64,000 nucleotides of DNA. Source: Pseudomonas viridiflava. Lineage in GTDB: Bacteria > Pseudomonadota > Gammaproteobacteria > Pseudomonadales > Pseudomonadaceae. The position numbers and the translations under genes are program-made. The stretch is taken from the NCBI RefSeq assembly GCF_900580675.1, contig NZ_UTBG01000186.1:1-64000 (forward strand). Direction: 5' to 3'. This document shows positions 25,549 to 35,243 of this stretch, piece after piece. A model generated the notes under the pieces. It did not search any database. It worked only from the letters and a program-made list of their open reading frames with translations, and was not told the origin of the DNA. Position 1 is the first letter of the stretch, and every line of letters begins with the position of its first letter.

Positions 25549-25654
25549 GGCAACTCTCCGAAAAGTGCGAAGGAATTTTCTGACTTTGCTCAGTGCACAG
25601 CCCATGCCAGCACCGCCAGGATTGTCTGCAGGGCCGGGAATTGCTGATCTTCGG

Positions 25655-25669
25655 TGGTCTTACTGGTCT
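25655..25669. promoter_or_regulatory. Candidate operator between transporter and regulator
   Basis: TGGTCT occurs twice with 9-bp spacing (25655-25660 and 25664-25669). FadR-family operators often contain TGGT half sites, though usually as an inverted repeat. Position between divergent genes is suitable; the evidence is weak. Confidence 0.25.
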
Positions 25670-25803
25670 GAACAGTCGATGGCGTTTTCGCACCCTTTTC
25701 GGGCGTCGACAAAACCGCGCGAGCCCCTTTGGGGCGTGGCTTGCCGCCAGCTTCGAATAGCTTTACAACTAGCCGCTCAGTTGCCTGGAAGCTTGAAACT
25801 TTT

Positions 25804-26499
25804 ATGAATTCCATCGCCCAAGCGGTACCGGAAGCGGCCCTGCAGGCCATCCGCAAACTAATCGTGGAACAGGGCTTCGTCGCGGGCGATGCACTGCCGT
25901 CGCAGCGCGACCTGGCGGTGCAGTTGGGGGTGAGCCGGGCTTCGCTTCGCGAGGCGCTGTCATCGCTCAGCGCCTTGGGCGTTGTGAGTGTGCAGCCGGG
26001 CAAAGGCGTGTTCGTGCAGGCGCCAGAGGAACCGCCGGGGTTTGCCTGGCCCTTTGCGGCGCAGGCCACGCCGCTGGACATCTTCCAGCTGCGCTACGCC
26101 CTGGAGGGTTTTGCGGCGGGGCTGGCGGCGGTGACCTTGACCCTCGATGAGCTGGACAGCCTTCAAGATAATGTCGAAGCGATGCGCAAAGTGCTCAAGG
26201 CGGGCGACTTTGAGGCGGCTGCCCGGCTGGACTTCGAATTTCATCAGCGCATTCTGCTGGCCAGCGGTAACCAGGCGATGGTGAGCATCCTGAGTGCCAG
26301 TGCCGAGGTGTTTCTGGAAAGCCAGAAGCTACCGTTCATCAGGCCGGAACGCGCTATGGAAACCTGGCAGGAGCACCGCAAAATCCTCCGTGCGCTGGCC
26401 CGGCGCGCCAGCGCGGCGGCGCAGAAGACCATGCAGGAACACGTGCGTAATGCCGCGTTGCGTACCGGCATTGCCTTCGTGACTCCCGTCGCGCCATGA
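25804..26499 (+). CDS. FadR/GntR family transcriptional regulator
   Basis: A 231-residue regulator. The N-terminal winged helix-turn-helix reads ALPSQRDLAVQLGVSRASLREALSSLSALGVVSVQPGKGVFV. The C-terminal FCD domain is helical, with the metal-binding pattern (Asp in RLDFEFHQRIL; His in EEH-like positions WQEHRKIL and MQEHVRNA). FCD regulators bind small carboxylates or amino acids. The ATG at 25804 gives MNSIAQAVPEAAL; a longer frame from 25729 is not family-like. Divergent from the amino acid transporter, its probable target. Confidence 0.9.
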   Translation: MNSIAQAVPEAALQAIRKLIVEQGFVAGDALPSQRDLAVQLGVSRASLREALSSLSALGVVSVQPGKGVFVQAPEEPPGFAWPFAAQATPLDIFQLRYALEGFAAGLAAVTLTLDELDSLQDNVEAMRKVLKAGDFEAAARLDFEFHQRILLASGNQAMVSILSASAEVFLESQKLPFIRPERAMETWQEHRKILRALARRASAAAQKTMQEHVRNAALRTGIAFVTPVAP

Positions 26500-26620
26500 A
26501 TTGGGCTATATCCAGACTCATTCACTCCTATAGCAAGAGTCAATCAGAGGCGGCTTCCTGAACGGGGGAAGGGCGGCTATGATGGGCAACGTTTTTTTTG
26601 CTTACAATCCGGAGACATCC

Positions 26621-26950
26621 ATGAGCAACGATCTTATCAAGCACGTCACCGACGCGACCTTTGAGGCCGAAGTACTCAAGGCTGCTGGCCCGGTGCTGGT
26701 TGACTACTGGGCTGAATGGTGTGGCCCTTGCAAAATGATCGCTCCGGTCCTGGACGACATTGCAACCACCTACGAAGGCAAGCTGACCATTGCCAAGCTG
26801 AACATCGACGACAACCAGGAAACCCCTGCCAAGCACGGCGTGCGCGGTATCCCGACGCTGATGCTGTTCAAGAACGGCAACGTCGAGGCCACCAAGGTTG
26901 GCGCGCTGTCGAAGTCCCAGCTGCAAGCTTTCCTCGACGCGAACATCTAA
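26621..26950 (+). CDS. trxA: Thioredoxin 1
   Basis: A 109-residue cytoplasmic thiol-disulfide oxidoreductase. The active site WCGPC covers residues 33-37, and the cis-Pro loop is RGIPTLMLF. The ATG at 26621 follows CCGGAGACATCC; the frame is open upstream to 26579 but lacks family sequence there. A strong terminator follows 10 bp after the stop, so rho has its own promoter region although it lies next. Confidence 0.97.
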   Translation: MSNDLIKHVTDATFEAEVLKAAGPVLVDYWAEWCGPCKMIAPVLDDIATTYEGKLTIAKLNIDDNQETPAKHGVRGIPTLMLFKNGNVEATKVGALSKSQLQAFLDANI

Positions 26951-26960
26951 GCGTCGTCAA

Positions 26961-26990
26961 AAAAAGCCCCGCAAATAGCGGGGCTTTTTC
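26961..26990 (+). terminator. Rho-independent terminator after trxA
   Basis: AAAAAGCCCCGC, a short loop, GCGGGGCTTTTTC. The GC stem with T-run is a standard intrinsic terminator. Confidence 0.95.
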
Positions 26991-27185
26991 GTGAAACAGG
27001 GCTAGACGCTCCGAAACTCAGGTGGTACATTCGGCCCCGCACTGGTTTCTCCACTGCCCCCTGCAAGCCGTCGCCGACGCATTCCTTTTCGATTAGTACG
27101 CGATCCTGTCGCCTTCTCTGCGGCGCGGCCTCATTAAGCCAAAAGCTTAATTTCCCCCCTCCATAAATGATTACGTCATTCCTAT
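26991..27185 (+). promoter_or_regulatory. Promoter and long leader of rho
   Basis: 195 bp without a gene between the trxA terminator and rho. Long rho leaders are the site of Rho autoregulation by attenuation in enterobacteria; the pyrimidine-rich run at about 27032-27170 (many C and T, few G) is consistent with Rho-binding RNA here. Inference. Confidence 0.45.
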
Positions 27186-28445
<1,260 letters not shown>

Positions 28446-28468
28446 TACGACGTTTCAGGTCCGAAAGA

Positions 28469-28498
28469 ATGGCGCCCCAAGGGGCGCCATTTTTTTTG
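28469..28498 (+). terminator. Rho-independent terminator after rho
   Basis: AATGGCGCCCC and GGGGCGCCATT with a two-base loop, followed by a run of seven T. Confidence 0.95.
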
Positions 28499-28603
28499 CC
28501 TGAAATTTTTAACGACATCTGGCGCGCAATTGCGCCGCGATAAGGCTGCCAGCCGCGTTCAGAGCAGGTAGGATGTACGCCTATTTTACGGGTGGCATGG
28601 TTA

Positions 28604-30070
28604 ATGAAATTCAAGGATCTTCGGGATTTCGTGCAGCAACTTGAGCAGCGCGGAGAGTTGAAACGTATCCAGATGCCGATTTCCCCGGTGCTGGAAATGA
28701 CTGAGATTTGCGACCGTACCCTGCGCAACAAGGGCCCGGCGCTGCTGTTCGAGAACCCGACCGGTTTTGACATCCCGGTGCTCGGCAACCTGTTCGGCAC
28801 CCCCGACCGTGTGGCCTTTGGCATGGGCGCCGAGTCGGTCAGCGAGCTGCGCGAGATCGGCAAGCTGCTGGCCTTCCTCAAGGAGCCCGAGCCGCCCAAG
28901 GGCCTGAAGGATGCGTGGTCGAAGCTGCCGATCTTCCGCAAGATCATTGCCATGGCCCCCAAAGTGGTCAAGGACGCGGTGTGCCAGGAAGTGGTCATCG
29001 AAGGTGATGACGTCGACCTCGGCATGCTTCCGGTGCAGACCTGCTGGCCCGGCGACGTCGGCCCGCTGATCACCTGGGGCCTGACCGTCACCAAAGGCCC
29101 GAACAAGGACCGCCAGAACCTCGGCATCTATCGCCAGCAAGTGATCGGCCGCAACAAGGTGATCATGCGTTGGCTGAGCCACCGCGGTGGCGCCCTGGAC
29201 TTCCGTGAGTGGTGTGAGAAACACCCCGGCAAGCCGTTCCCGGTGTCCGTGGCCCTCGGCGCTGACCCGGCGACCATCCTCGGCGCCGTGACCCCGGTAC
29301 CGGACAGCCTCTCCGAATACGCCTTCGCCGGCCTGCTGCGGGGCAATCGCACCGAACTGGTGAAGTGCCGCGGCAACGACCTGCAAGTGCCGGCCACCGC
29401 CGAAATCATCCTCGAAGGTGTGATTCACCCCGGCGAAATGGCCGATGAAGGCCCATACGGCGACCACACCGGCTATTACAACGAAGTCGACAGCTTCCCG
29501 GTGTTCACCGTCGAGCGCATCACGCACCGGATCAAGCCGATCTACCACAGCACCTACACCGGCCGGCCGCCGGATGAGCCGGCTATCCTGGGTGTGGCGC
29601 TGAACGAAGTGTTCGTGCCGATCCTGCAAAAGCAATTCCCGGAAATCACCGACTTCTACCTGCCGCCCGAAGGCTGCTCCTACCGCATGGCCATCGTGAC
29701 CATGAAAAAGTCGTACCCGGGCCATGCCAAGCGCGTCATGCTGGGCGTGTGGTCGTTTTTGCGACAGTTCATGTACACCAAGTTCGTTATTGTCACCGAC
29801 GACGACATCAACGCCCGGGACTGGAACGACGTGATCTGGGCCATTACCACGCGCATGGACCCCAAGCGCGACACGGTGATGATCGACAACACGCCAATCG
29901 ACTACCTCGACTTTGCGTCGCCGGTGTCGGGCCTGGGTTCGAAGATGGGCCTGGATGCCACCCACAAATGGCCGGGTGAGACCACTCGCGAGTGGGGCCG
30001 GGTGATCGTCAAGGATGAAGCCGTGACTGCGCGTGTCGATGCGATCTGGAAAGAATTGGGAATAGATTGA
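28604..30070 (+). CDS. ubiD: 4-hydroxy-3-polyprenylbenzoate decarboxylase
   Basis: A 488-residue prenylated-FMN enzyme of ubiquinone synthesis. It starts MKFKDLRDFVQQLEQRGELKRI and carries RQQVIGRNKVIMRWLSHRGGALDF and the catalytic Glu-Arg-Glu region (HPGEMADEGPYGDHTGYYNEV). The ATG at 28604 is the family start; a start four codons earlier is not needed. The stop overlaps the next ATG by one base. ubiX, which supplies the cofactor, is not in the window. Confidence 0.96.
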   Translation: MKFKDLRDFVQQLEQRGELKRIQMPISPVLEMTEICDRTLRNKGPALLFENPTGFDIPVLGNLFGTPDRVAFGMGAESVSELREIGKLLAFLKEPEPPKGLKDAWSKLPIFRKIIAMAPKVVKDAVCQEVVIEGDDVDLGMLPVQTCWPGDVGPLITWGLTVTKGPNKDRQNLGIYRQQVIGRNKVIMRWLSHRGGALDFREWCEKHPGKPFPVSVALGADPATILGAVTPVPDSLSEYAFAGLLRGNRTELVKCRGNDLQVPATAEIILEGVIHPGEMADEGPYGDHTGYYNEVDSFPVFTVERITHRIKPIYHSTYTGRPPDEPAILGVALNEVFVPILQKQFPEITDFYLPPEGCSYRMAIVTMKKSYPGHAKRVMLGVWSFLRQFMYTKFVIVTDDDINARDWNDVIWAITTRMDPKRDTVMIDNTPIDYLDFASPVSGLGSKMGLDATHKWPGETTREWGRVIVKDEAVTARVDAIWKELGID

Positions 30071-31038
30071 TGCGTGTAACCCTGCAACCTTCCGGCGCGG
30101 TGCTGGAGCTGGTCCCTGGCGAGCGAATCCTCGAGGGCGCGCGCCGCCTGGGCTATGAGTGCCCTCAGGCGTGTCGCAACGGTGTGTGCCACGTGTGCGC
30201 CGCGTTGCTGGTGGAAGGCCGGATTCAGCAAGCCGGTGAAGTACGCGATCACGGTGAGTTCTACACCTGCATCGCCGAACCGTTGGAAGATTGCATTGTG
30301 TTGTGGGATGGCGTGCTGGCGCCGGGAGAGTTGCCGTTGCGCAAGTTGTCGTGCCAATTGAGTGAATGCGTGGAAGTCGGTGGCGATGTGTGGCGCGTGC
30401 GCTTGCGCGCTCCGGCCGGCAAGGCGGTGCGCTACCACGCCGGGCAGTACCTGATGATCGAGCGGGAGAACGGCGAGAAATCCGCGTTCTCCCTGGCCTC
30501 GGCGCCTCACGCCGGGCGTGAGCTGGAATTGCACGTGCTGGTCCGCGAGGACAGCGCGCGCAGCCTGCTCGAGCAACTGCAGCGCAACCAGATGGCGCGC
30601 GTGGAACTGCCGTTTGGTGACACTCACCTGGCCGAGCTGCCGCATGGCCCGCTGGTGTTGATCGCCGCCGGTACCGGCATGGCGCAGATGCACAGCCTGA
30701 TCGAGCACTGCCGCGCCAGCGGTTTCAAGCACCCGGTGCACTTGTACTGGGGCGTGCGTCGCCCGGAAGATTTCTACGAGATTGAGCACTGGGACCAGTG
30801 GCTGCAATTGCCCAACCTGTTCCTGCACAAGGTTGTCAGCGACCTGTGCGGCTGGGAAGGGCGTTGCGGGCTGTTGCATGAAGCGGTGTGCGAAGACATC
30901 ACCGACCTCAAGGGCGTGCATGTCTACGCCAGCGGTTCACCGGCGATGATCTACGGCACCCTGGATGCGCTGGTGGACGCCGGCATGGATGCGCACCAGA
31001 TGCGTGCCGACGTGTTTGCCTACGCCCCTCGCCCTTAA
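30070..31038 (+). CDS. Ferredoxin-NAD(P)H reductase of the CDP-6-deoxy-glucoseen reductase type
   Basis: A 322-residue electron-transfer protein. An N-terminal plant-type 2Fe-2S domain has Cys35, Cys40 and Cys43 plus a fourth Cys in EFYTCIAEP. The FAD domain reads YHAGQYLMIERENGEKSAFSLAS (RxYS-type motif changed to AFSL) and the NAD domain LVLIAAGTGMAQMHSLIEH. It is annotated in relatives as CDP-6-deoxy-delta-3,4-glucoseen reductase. Translational coupling to ubiD (TGATG) suggests a role with ubiquinone synthesis or flavin supply, but I know of no proof. Its tail overlaps the next gene on the other strand by 4 bp. Confidence 0.85.
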   Translation: MRVTLQPSGAVLELVPGERILEGARRLGYECPQACRNGVCHVCAALLVEGRIQQAGEVRDHGEFYTCIAEPLEDCIVLWDGVLAPGELPLRKLSCQLSECVEVGGDVWRVRLRAPAGKAVRYHAGQYLMIERENGEKSAFSLASAPHAGRELELHVLVREDSARSLLEQLQRNQMARVELPFGDTHLAELPHGPLVLIAAGTGMAQMHSLIEHCRASGFKHPVHLYWGVRRPEDFYEIEHWDQWLQLPNLFLHKVVSDLCGWEGRCGLLHEAVCEDITDLKGVHVYASGSPAMIYGTLDALVDAGMDAHQMRADVFAYAPRP

Positions 31039-31511
31039 AAGCGTATGCCGGCCGTCACCATGGCCGCATTGAAGCCCAGCAACACCAACTCGCCCGCCAC
31101 CGGGCCGAAATGCACCCCTACGGAGGGGATGATGGCCGGTGCCACGCCATAACGGTTGAGCGGGATTTTGTCGCGGTACTTGCCGCGATACCCTTGGAGC
31201 GCACCTGCGGTGACTTTCATGTAAAACGGCGAGTCGCCAATATCGAAACGCTTGCCGGCATAGACGTAATACGAGCGTTGGCTGAACGAGTTGCGAAACG
31301 TCGCCCCGCCATACACCAACCCCGATGCTTCGTTGCGCTCCAGGTTGATCAGGTCCTGATTGTTGTTGTGCTGTGGGTCGGGCGAGAAGTGCCGCGTGTA
31401 CAGGCTGGTTTGTGCGTACCAGAAGCCCTTGTCGTCTTGAGTGGCGGTTTCAGCGGCCAGGGCGGTGACGGCTTGTGCCAGAAGCACCATGCCTAAAAAA
31501 AGGTGTTTCAT
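31035..31511 (-). CDS. Small outer-membrane beta-barrel protein
   Basis: A 158-residue protein with a signal peptide (to about residue 20, LAA) and a C-terminal aromatic residue in an amphipathic strand (GFNAAMVTAGIRF), as recognised by the BAM machinery. Mature strands alternate, for example SYYVYAGKRFDIG and SPFYMKVTAGALQGY. The size fits an eight-strand barrel, such as the palmitoyl- or deacylase-type enzymes, but I see no certain active site. In related genomes it is sometimes named after the nearby glycerol-3-phosphate transporter without evidence. It may be a new small enzyme barrel. Confidence 0.65.
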   Translation of the reverse strand: MKHLFLGMVLLAQAVTALAAETATQDDKGFWYAQTSLYTRHFSPDPQHNNNQDLINLERNEASGLVYGGATFRNSFSQRSYYVYAGKRFDIGDSPFYMKVTAGALQGYRGKYRDKIPLNRYGVAPAIIPSVGVHFGPVAGELVLLGFNAAMVTAGIRF

Positions 31512-31833
31512 GGATCGACCTCGATAGTCGTTTGAATGGGCGGCTAATAGGGGTCGCTAAACTTCTACAGTTTGGCGCCTAACGTTCTGCGGGGCCTGAA
31601 CCTGCGCTGAAGGTATGGACGCCTATGCTTATGCATTTAAGGTATTACTTCTGTAGGACGAATCTCATTAGGCTATAAGTAATGGGACCGCCGATGGGAT
31701 TCGTCCCCCGTGATCAGCTGCCCACGCCAACCTCGCCAAAGCACTTTTTCGCCGTACGGTTACAGCGGCGCTGTTTTATTACGGTAAAGTTGCTTACAAC
31801 TGGTAACACACAGGAGGCGCACCGTTATTCGCC
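31512..31833. other. Intergenic region with long inverted repeat, before chaC
   Basis: 322 bp between the divergent barrel and chaC genes. It must contain both promoters. It also contains the inverted repeat listed at 31656-31706, and there is no small gene that I can support. Confidence 0.6.
31656..31706. promoter_or_regulatory. Unassigned inverted repeat (13-bp arms)
   Basis: GGACGAATCTCAT (31656-31668) and ATGGGATTCGTCC (31694-31706) are reverse complements at 12 of 13 positions with a 25-base loop. There is no T-run, so it is not a simple terminator. It could be a cis-acting RNA hairpin, a small RNA or a mobile repeat. Confidence 0.55.
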
Positions 31834-32487
31834 ATGACCGCCATTGAATCCGATCTTTTGCAATTGGCTTACCCTCCGCAGCTCGATCTTGGGCCGCAAC
31901 TCACTCACGAACAGTTAATGAGCTCGATGCAGGCCACCATGGGTCGGCACAAGGGTGGGCCGGTCTGGCTATTTGCTTACGGTTCGCTGATCTGGCGCCC
32001 AGAATGCTCGTCGACCGAGCGCGTGCGCGCCCGTGTGCACGGTTACCATCGGGGTCTTTACTTGTGGTCCCACGAGCATCGCGGTACGCCGGAGTTGCCG
32101 GGGCTGGTGTTCGGGTTGGATCGCGGCGGGTCCTGCAGCGGGTTTGCCTACCGGTTGCCGGAAGACCAGCTGGAGGCATCTCTGTATGCGCTGTGGCAGC
32201 GCGAGATGCCTTACCCCTCGTACCGGCCGCACTGGCTCAGCTGCCGTCTGGAAGATGGCAGTCAGGTGCAGGCATTGGGGTTTGTATTGGAGCGGCACTT
32301 GCCCAGTTACGCCGGGAACCTGCCCGACGTCATACTGAACCACGTGTTGCAAAGCGCTTGCGGGCGTTACGGCACCACTCGCGATTATGTCGAGCAGACC
32401 GTCAACGCCCTGCGTAGCCACGCCATGCCAGACAAGAATCTGGAGGCGCGGCTCAAGCGTTGTGCAAAGGATTGCTCAGGCGATTAA
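31834..32487 (+). CDS. chaC: ChaC-type glutathione-specific gamma-glutamylcyclotransferase
   Basis: A 217-residue cytoplasmic enzyme of the ChaC family, which cuts glutathione to 5-oxoproline and Cys-Gly. It holds the family signature VWLFAYGSLIWRPE and the catalytic-Glu area (LWQREMPYPSYRPHWL). The ATG at 31834 is 16 bases after a GGAGG site, a long spacing; no better start is in frame. Its stop overlaps the glpT stop by 3 bases on the other strand. Confidence 0.9.
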   Translation: MTAIESDLLQLAYPPQLDLGPQLTHEQLMSSMQATMGRHKGGPVWLFAYGSLIWRPECSSTERVRARVHGYHRGLYLWSHEHRGTPELPGLVFGLDRGGSCSGFAYRLPEDQLEASLYALWQREMPYPSYRPHWLSCRLEDGSQVQALGFVLERHLPSYAGNLPDVILNHVLQSACGRYGTTRDYVEQTVNALRSHAMPDKNLEARLKRCAKDCSGD

Positions 32488-33821
32488 CGTGCCGAGCTGA
32501 CGCTGTTGGTGTGCCACAGCGTTGGGATCAGGAACGCGATAGCCAGCAGGCACGCGCCGATCAGCAGCACGAAACCGCCGTCCCAGCCGAAATGGTCCAC
32601 GGTGTAGCCCATGGCCGCACTGGCTGCCACCGAACCGCCCAGGTAACCGAACAGGCCGGTGAAGCCCGCAGCCGTACCGGCGGCTTTCTTCGGTGCCAGT
32701 TCCAGTGCCTGCAGGCCGATCAGCATCACCGGGCCGTAGATCAGAAAGCCGATCGAGAACAGCGCGATCATGTCGACCATCGGGTTGCCCGGTGGGTTGA
32801 GCCAGTAGACCAGAGTCGCCACGGTCACCAGCGCCATGAACACGATGCCAGTCAGGCCACGGTTGCCACGGAAGATTTTGTCTGACATCCAACCGCACAG
32901 CAGCGTGCCCGGGATACCCGCCCACTCGTAGAAGAAGTACGCCCAGGACGTTTTATCCACATCGAAGTGCTTGGCTTCCTTCAGGTAGGTCGGCGCCCAG
33001 TCCAGTACGCCATAGCGCAGCAGGTAGACGAACACGTTGGCGAAGGCGATGTACCACAGCATCTTGTTGCGCAGCACGTACTTGACGAAGATTTCCTTGG
33101 CGCTGAATTCGTCTTCGTGGCTGGCGTCGTAGCCTTCCGGGTAGTCGTTCTTGTACTGCTCGATCGGCGGCAGGCCGACTGATTGCGGGGTGTCGCGCAT
33201 AGTGATGAAGGCGAAAGCCGCCACCAGCAAGGCCACCGTCGCGGGTACATAGAACGCTGCATGCCAGTCGTTGAACCAGGCCATGCCCAGCAGGAACAGA
33301 GGGCCGATCAGGCCGCCGCCGACGTTGTGCGCCACGTTCCATACCGACACCACGCCGCCGCGTTCTTTCTGCGACCACCAGTGCACCATGGTCCGTCCAC
33401 TTGGCGGCCAGCCCATGCCCTGGGCCCAGCCGTTGATGAACAGCAAAATGAACATCATGGTCACGCTGGACGTTGCCCAGGGTGCGAAACCGAAAATGAA
33501 CATCACGCCCGCCGAGACCAACAGGCCAAAGGGCAGGAAGTAGCGTGGGTTGGAGCGGTCGGAGACCAGGCCCATCAAGAACTTGGACAGCCCGTAGGCA
33601 ATCGCGATCGCGGACATTGCCAAGCCCAATTGACCACGGGTGTAGCCCTCGTCGATCAAGTACGGCATGGCCAGGGAGAAGTTTTTGCGCAGCAGGTAAT
33701 AACCGGCGTAACCGAAGAAAATACCGGCGAAGATCTGCCAGCGCAGGCGTCGGTAGGTGCTGTCTATTTTTTCTTCAGGCAGGGGCGCCTGGTGTGCGGC
33801 AGGACGAAAGAAAGCAAACAT
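32484..33821 (-). CDS. glpT: Glycerol-3-phosphate:phosphate antiporter (MFS)
   Basis: A 445-residue inner-membrane transporter of the organophosphate:phosphate antiporter family with 12 membrane segments. It has the start MFAFFRPAAHQAPLPEEKID and the family pattern YYLLRKNFSLAMPYLIDEG with the phosphate-binding Arg; the motif GWAQGMGWPPSGRTMVHWWSQKERG also fits GlpT. A GlpR-like operator lies about 110 bp before the start. Convergent with chaC. Confidence 0.93.
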   Translation of the reverse strand: MFAFFRPAAHQAPLPEEKIDSTYRRLRWQIFAGIFFGYAGYYLLRKNFSLAMPYLIDEGYTRGQLGLAMSAIAIAYGLSKFLMGLVSDRSNPRYFLPFGLLVSAGVMFIFGFAPWATSSVTMMFILLFINGWAQGMGWPPSGRTMVHWWSQKERGGVVSVWNVAHNVGGGLIGPLFLLGMAWFNDWHAAFYVPATVALLVAAFAFITMRDTPQSVGLPPIEQYKNDYPEGYDASHEDEFSAKEIFVKYVLRNKMLWYIAFANVFVYLLRYGVLDWAPTYLKEAKHFDVDKTSWAYFFYEWAGIPGTLLCGWMSDKIFRGNRGLTGIVFMALVTVATLVYWLNPPGNPMVDMIALFSIGFLIYGPVMLIGLQALELAPKKAAGTAAGFTGLFGYLGGSVAASAAMGYTVDHFGWDGGFVLLIGACLLAIAFLIPTLWHTNSVSSAR

Positions 33822-33928
33822 TCAAAAGCTCCAGATTTCTTGTTTTGACTGCGGATGCGAATGTTACAGTTTCGTTACCGAAAATAGCATCGCCTCTTAT
33901 CTGCAAACACAGGAAATGAGAGCAATTG

Positions 33929-33948
33929 CATGTTCTCTTATGAACATG
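33929..33948. promoter_or_regulatory. GlpR-like operator upstream of glpT
   Basis: CATGTTC, six bases, GAACATG: a perfect 7-bp dyad whose half-site and spacing equal the E. coli GlpR consensus (ATGTTC, six bases, GAACAT). It lies about 108 bp before the glpT start. Confidence 0.6.
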
Positions 33949-34003
33949 TCGCTTATAGATAAGTGATGGTCGTGATTAGATTCTTTGAGGCAATGAAGAT
34001 CAA

Positions 34004-34096
34004 AATGTGGGAGCTGGCTTGCCTGCGATAGCGTTATGTCAGCTGCACGTGTTGGAGCTGACCCACCGCAATCGCAGGCAAGCCAGCTCCCACAGT
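34004..34096. repeat. REP pair (REPIN), GAGCTGGCTTGCCTGCGAT type
   Basis: TGTGGGAGCTGGCTTGCCTG and its reverse complement, with a dyad-rich spacer. It lies just beyond the end of the quinone oxidoreductase gene, in the gap to glpT. Confidence 0.92.
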
Positions 34097-34115
34097 TGAT
34101 TGCATTTCAAATCGC

Positions 34116-35093
34116 TTATCGGGTCTGGACGACAACCTTGCCCACCGCCTTGCGTTGGCCCAGGTCGTTGATCGCCTGGGCAGCCTGTTCAATCGGGTAC
34201 ACCTGCGACACCAAAGGTTTCAATTTGCCCTCGGCATACCAACTGAACAGTTGCTGGAAATTCGCTGCGTTGTCCTGCGGTTGGCGCTGGGCGAACGAGC
34301 CCCAGAACACCCCGACCACCGCCGCGCCCTTAAGCAGCGCCAGGTTCACCGGCAGTTCCGGGATGCGCCCGCTGGCAAAGCCCACCACCAGCAGACGGCC
34401 ATTCCAGGCGATGGCGCGCACGGCCTGGTCAAACAGGTCGCCGCCCACCGGATCGTAGATCACATCGGCGCCGTTGCCGTCGGTCAGGCGCTTGATCTCG
34501 TCTTTCAGGCTGGCTTCGCTGTAGTTGATCAGCTCATCGGCGCCGGCAGCCTTGGCCACGGCCAGTTTATCGGCGCTGCTGGCGGCAGCGATCACCCGCG
34601 CGCCCATGGCCTTGCCGATTTCCACGGCGGCCAGGCCCACGCCACCGGAGGCGCCGAGCACCAACAGGGTTTCGCCAGGTTGCAGGTTGGCGCGCTGTTT
34701 CAGTGCGTGCATCGAGGTGCCGTAGGTCATGCTGAAGGCGGCGGCGATGTTGAAGTCCATGCTCGGCGGGATCGGCAGCACGTTGTAGCCCGGCACCGCG
34801 ACCTGCTCGGCAAAGCTGCCCCAGCCGGTGAGCGCCATGACACGATCGCCGACTTTCAGGTGGCTGACCTTCTCGCCCACTTCGCTGACCACGCCCGCCG
34901 CTTCGCCACCCGGCGAGAACGGAAAGGGCGGCTTGAACTGGTACTTGCCCTCGATAATCAGGGTGTCCGGGAAATTCACCCCGGCGGCATGCACGTCCAG
35001 CAGGATTTCGTTCTTCTTGATCACAGGGCTTGCGATCTCTTCCAGCACCAGGGTTTCGGCAGGGCCGAAGGCTTTGCACAGCACAGCTTTCAT
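34116..35093 (-). CDS. NADPH:quinone oxidoreductase family protein (medium-chain dehydrogenase/reductase)
   Basis: A 325-residue cytoplasmic oxidoreductase, zinc-free MDR type. It starts MKAVLCKAFGPAETLVLEE and has the NADPH-binding loop LGASGGVGLAAVEIGKAMG. The PGGEAAGVVSEVG and YNVLPIPPSMDF parts fit the Qor/crotonyl-reductase branch. The ATG at 35093 follows AAAGGAA; the longer frame to 35159 is not family-like. Substrate unknown. Confidence 0.9.
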   Translation of the reverse strand: MKAVLCKAFGPAETLVLEEIASPVIKKNEILLDVHAAGVNFPDTLIIEGKYQFKPPFPFSPGGEAAGVVSEVGEKVSHLKVGDRVMALTGWGSFAEQVAVPGYNVLPIPPSMDFNIAAAFSMTYGTSMHALKQRANLQPGETLLVLGASGGVGLAAVEIGKAMGARVIAAASSADKLAVAKAAGADELINYSEASLKDEIKRLTDGNGADVIYDPVGGDLFDQAVRAIAWNGRLLVVGFASGRIPELPVNLALLKGAAVVGVFWGSFAQRQPQDNAANFQQLFSWYAEGKLKPLVSQVYPIEQAAQAINDLGQRKAVGKVVVQTR

Positions 35094-35243
35094 CGGACTA
35101 TTCCTTTTGGTGTCGTGGCCGATAAGTGTAGGAGGGTACGCCCGCGGGTCAACGAGCATGCCCGGGCCTGATAAGTCGCCATAAGCTTGTGCTCAGCCTT
35201 GCTAGCGTTATGCTACCTGGCAACCGAATGTGAGGAATGAACT

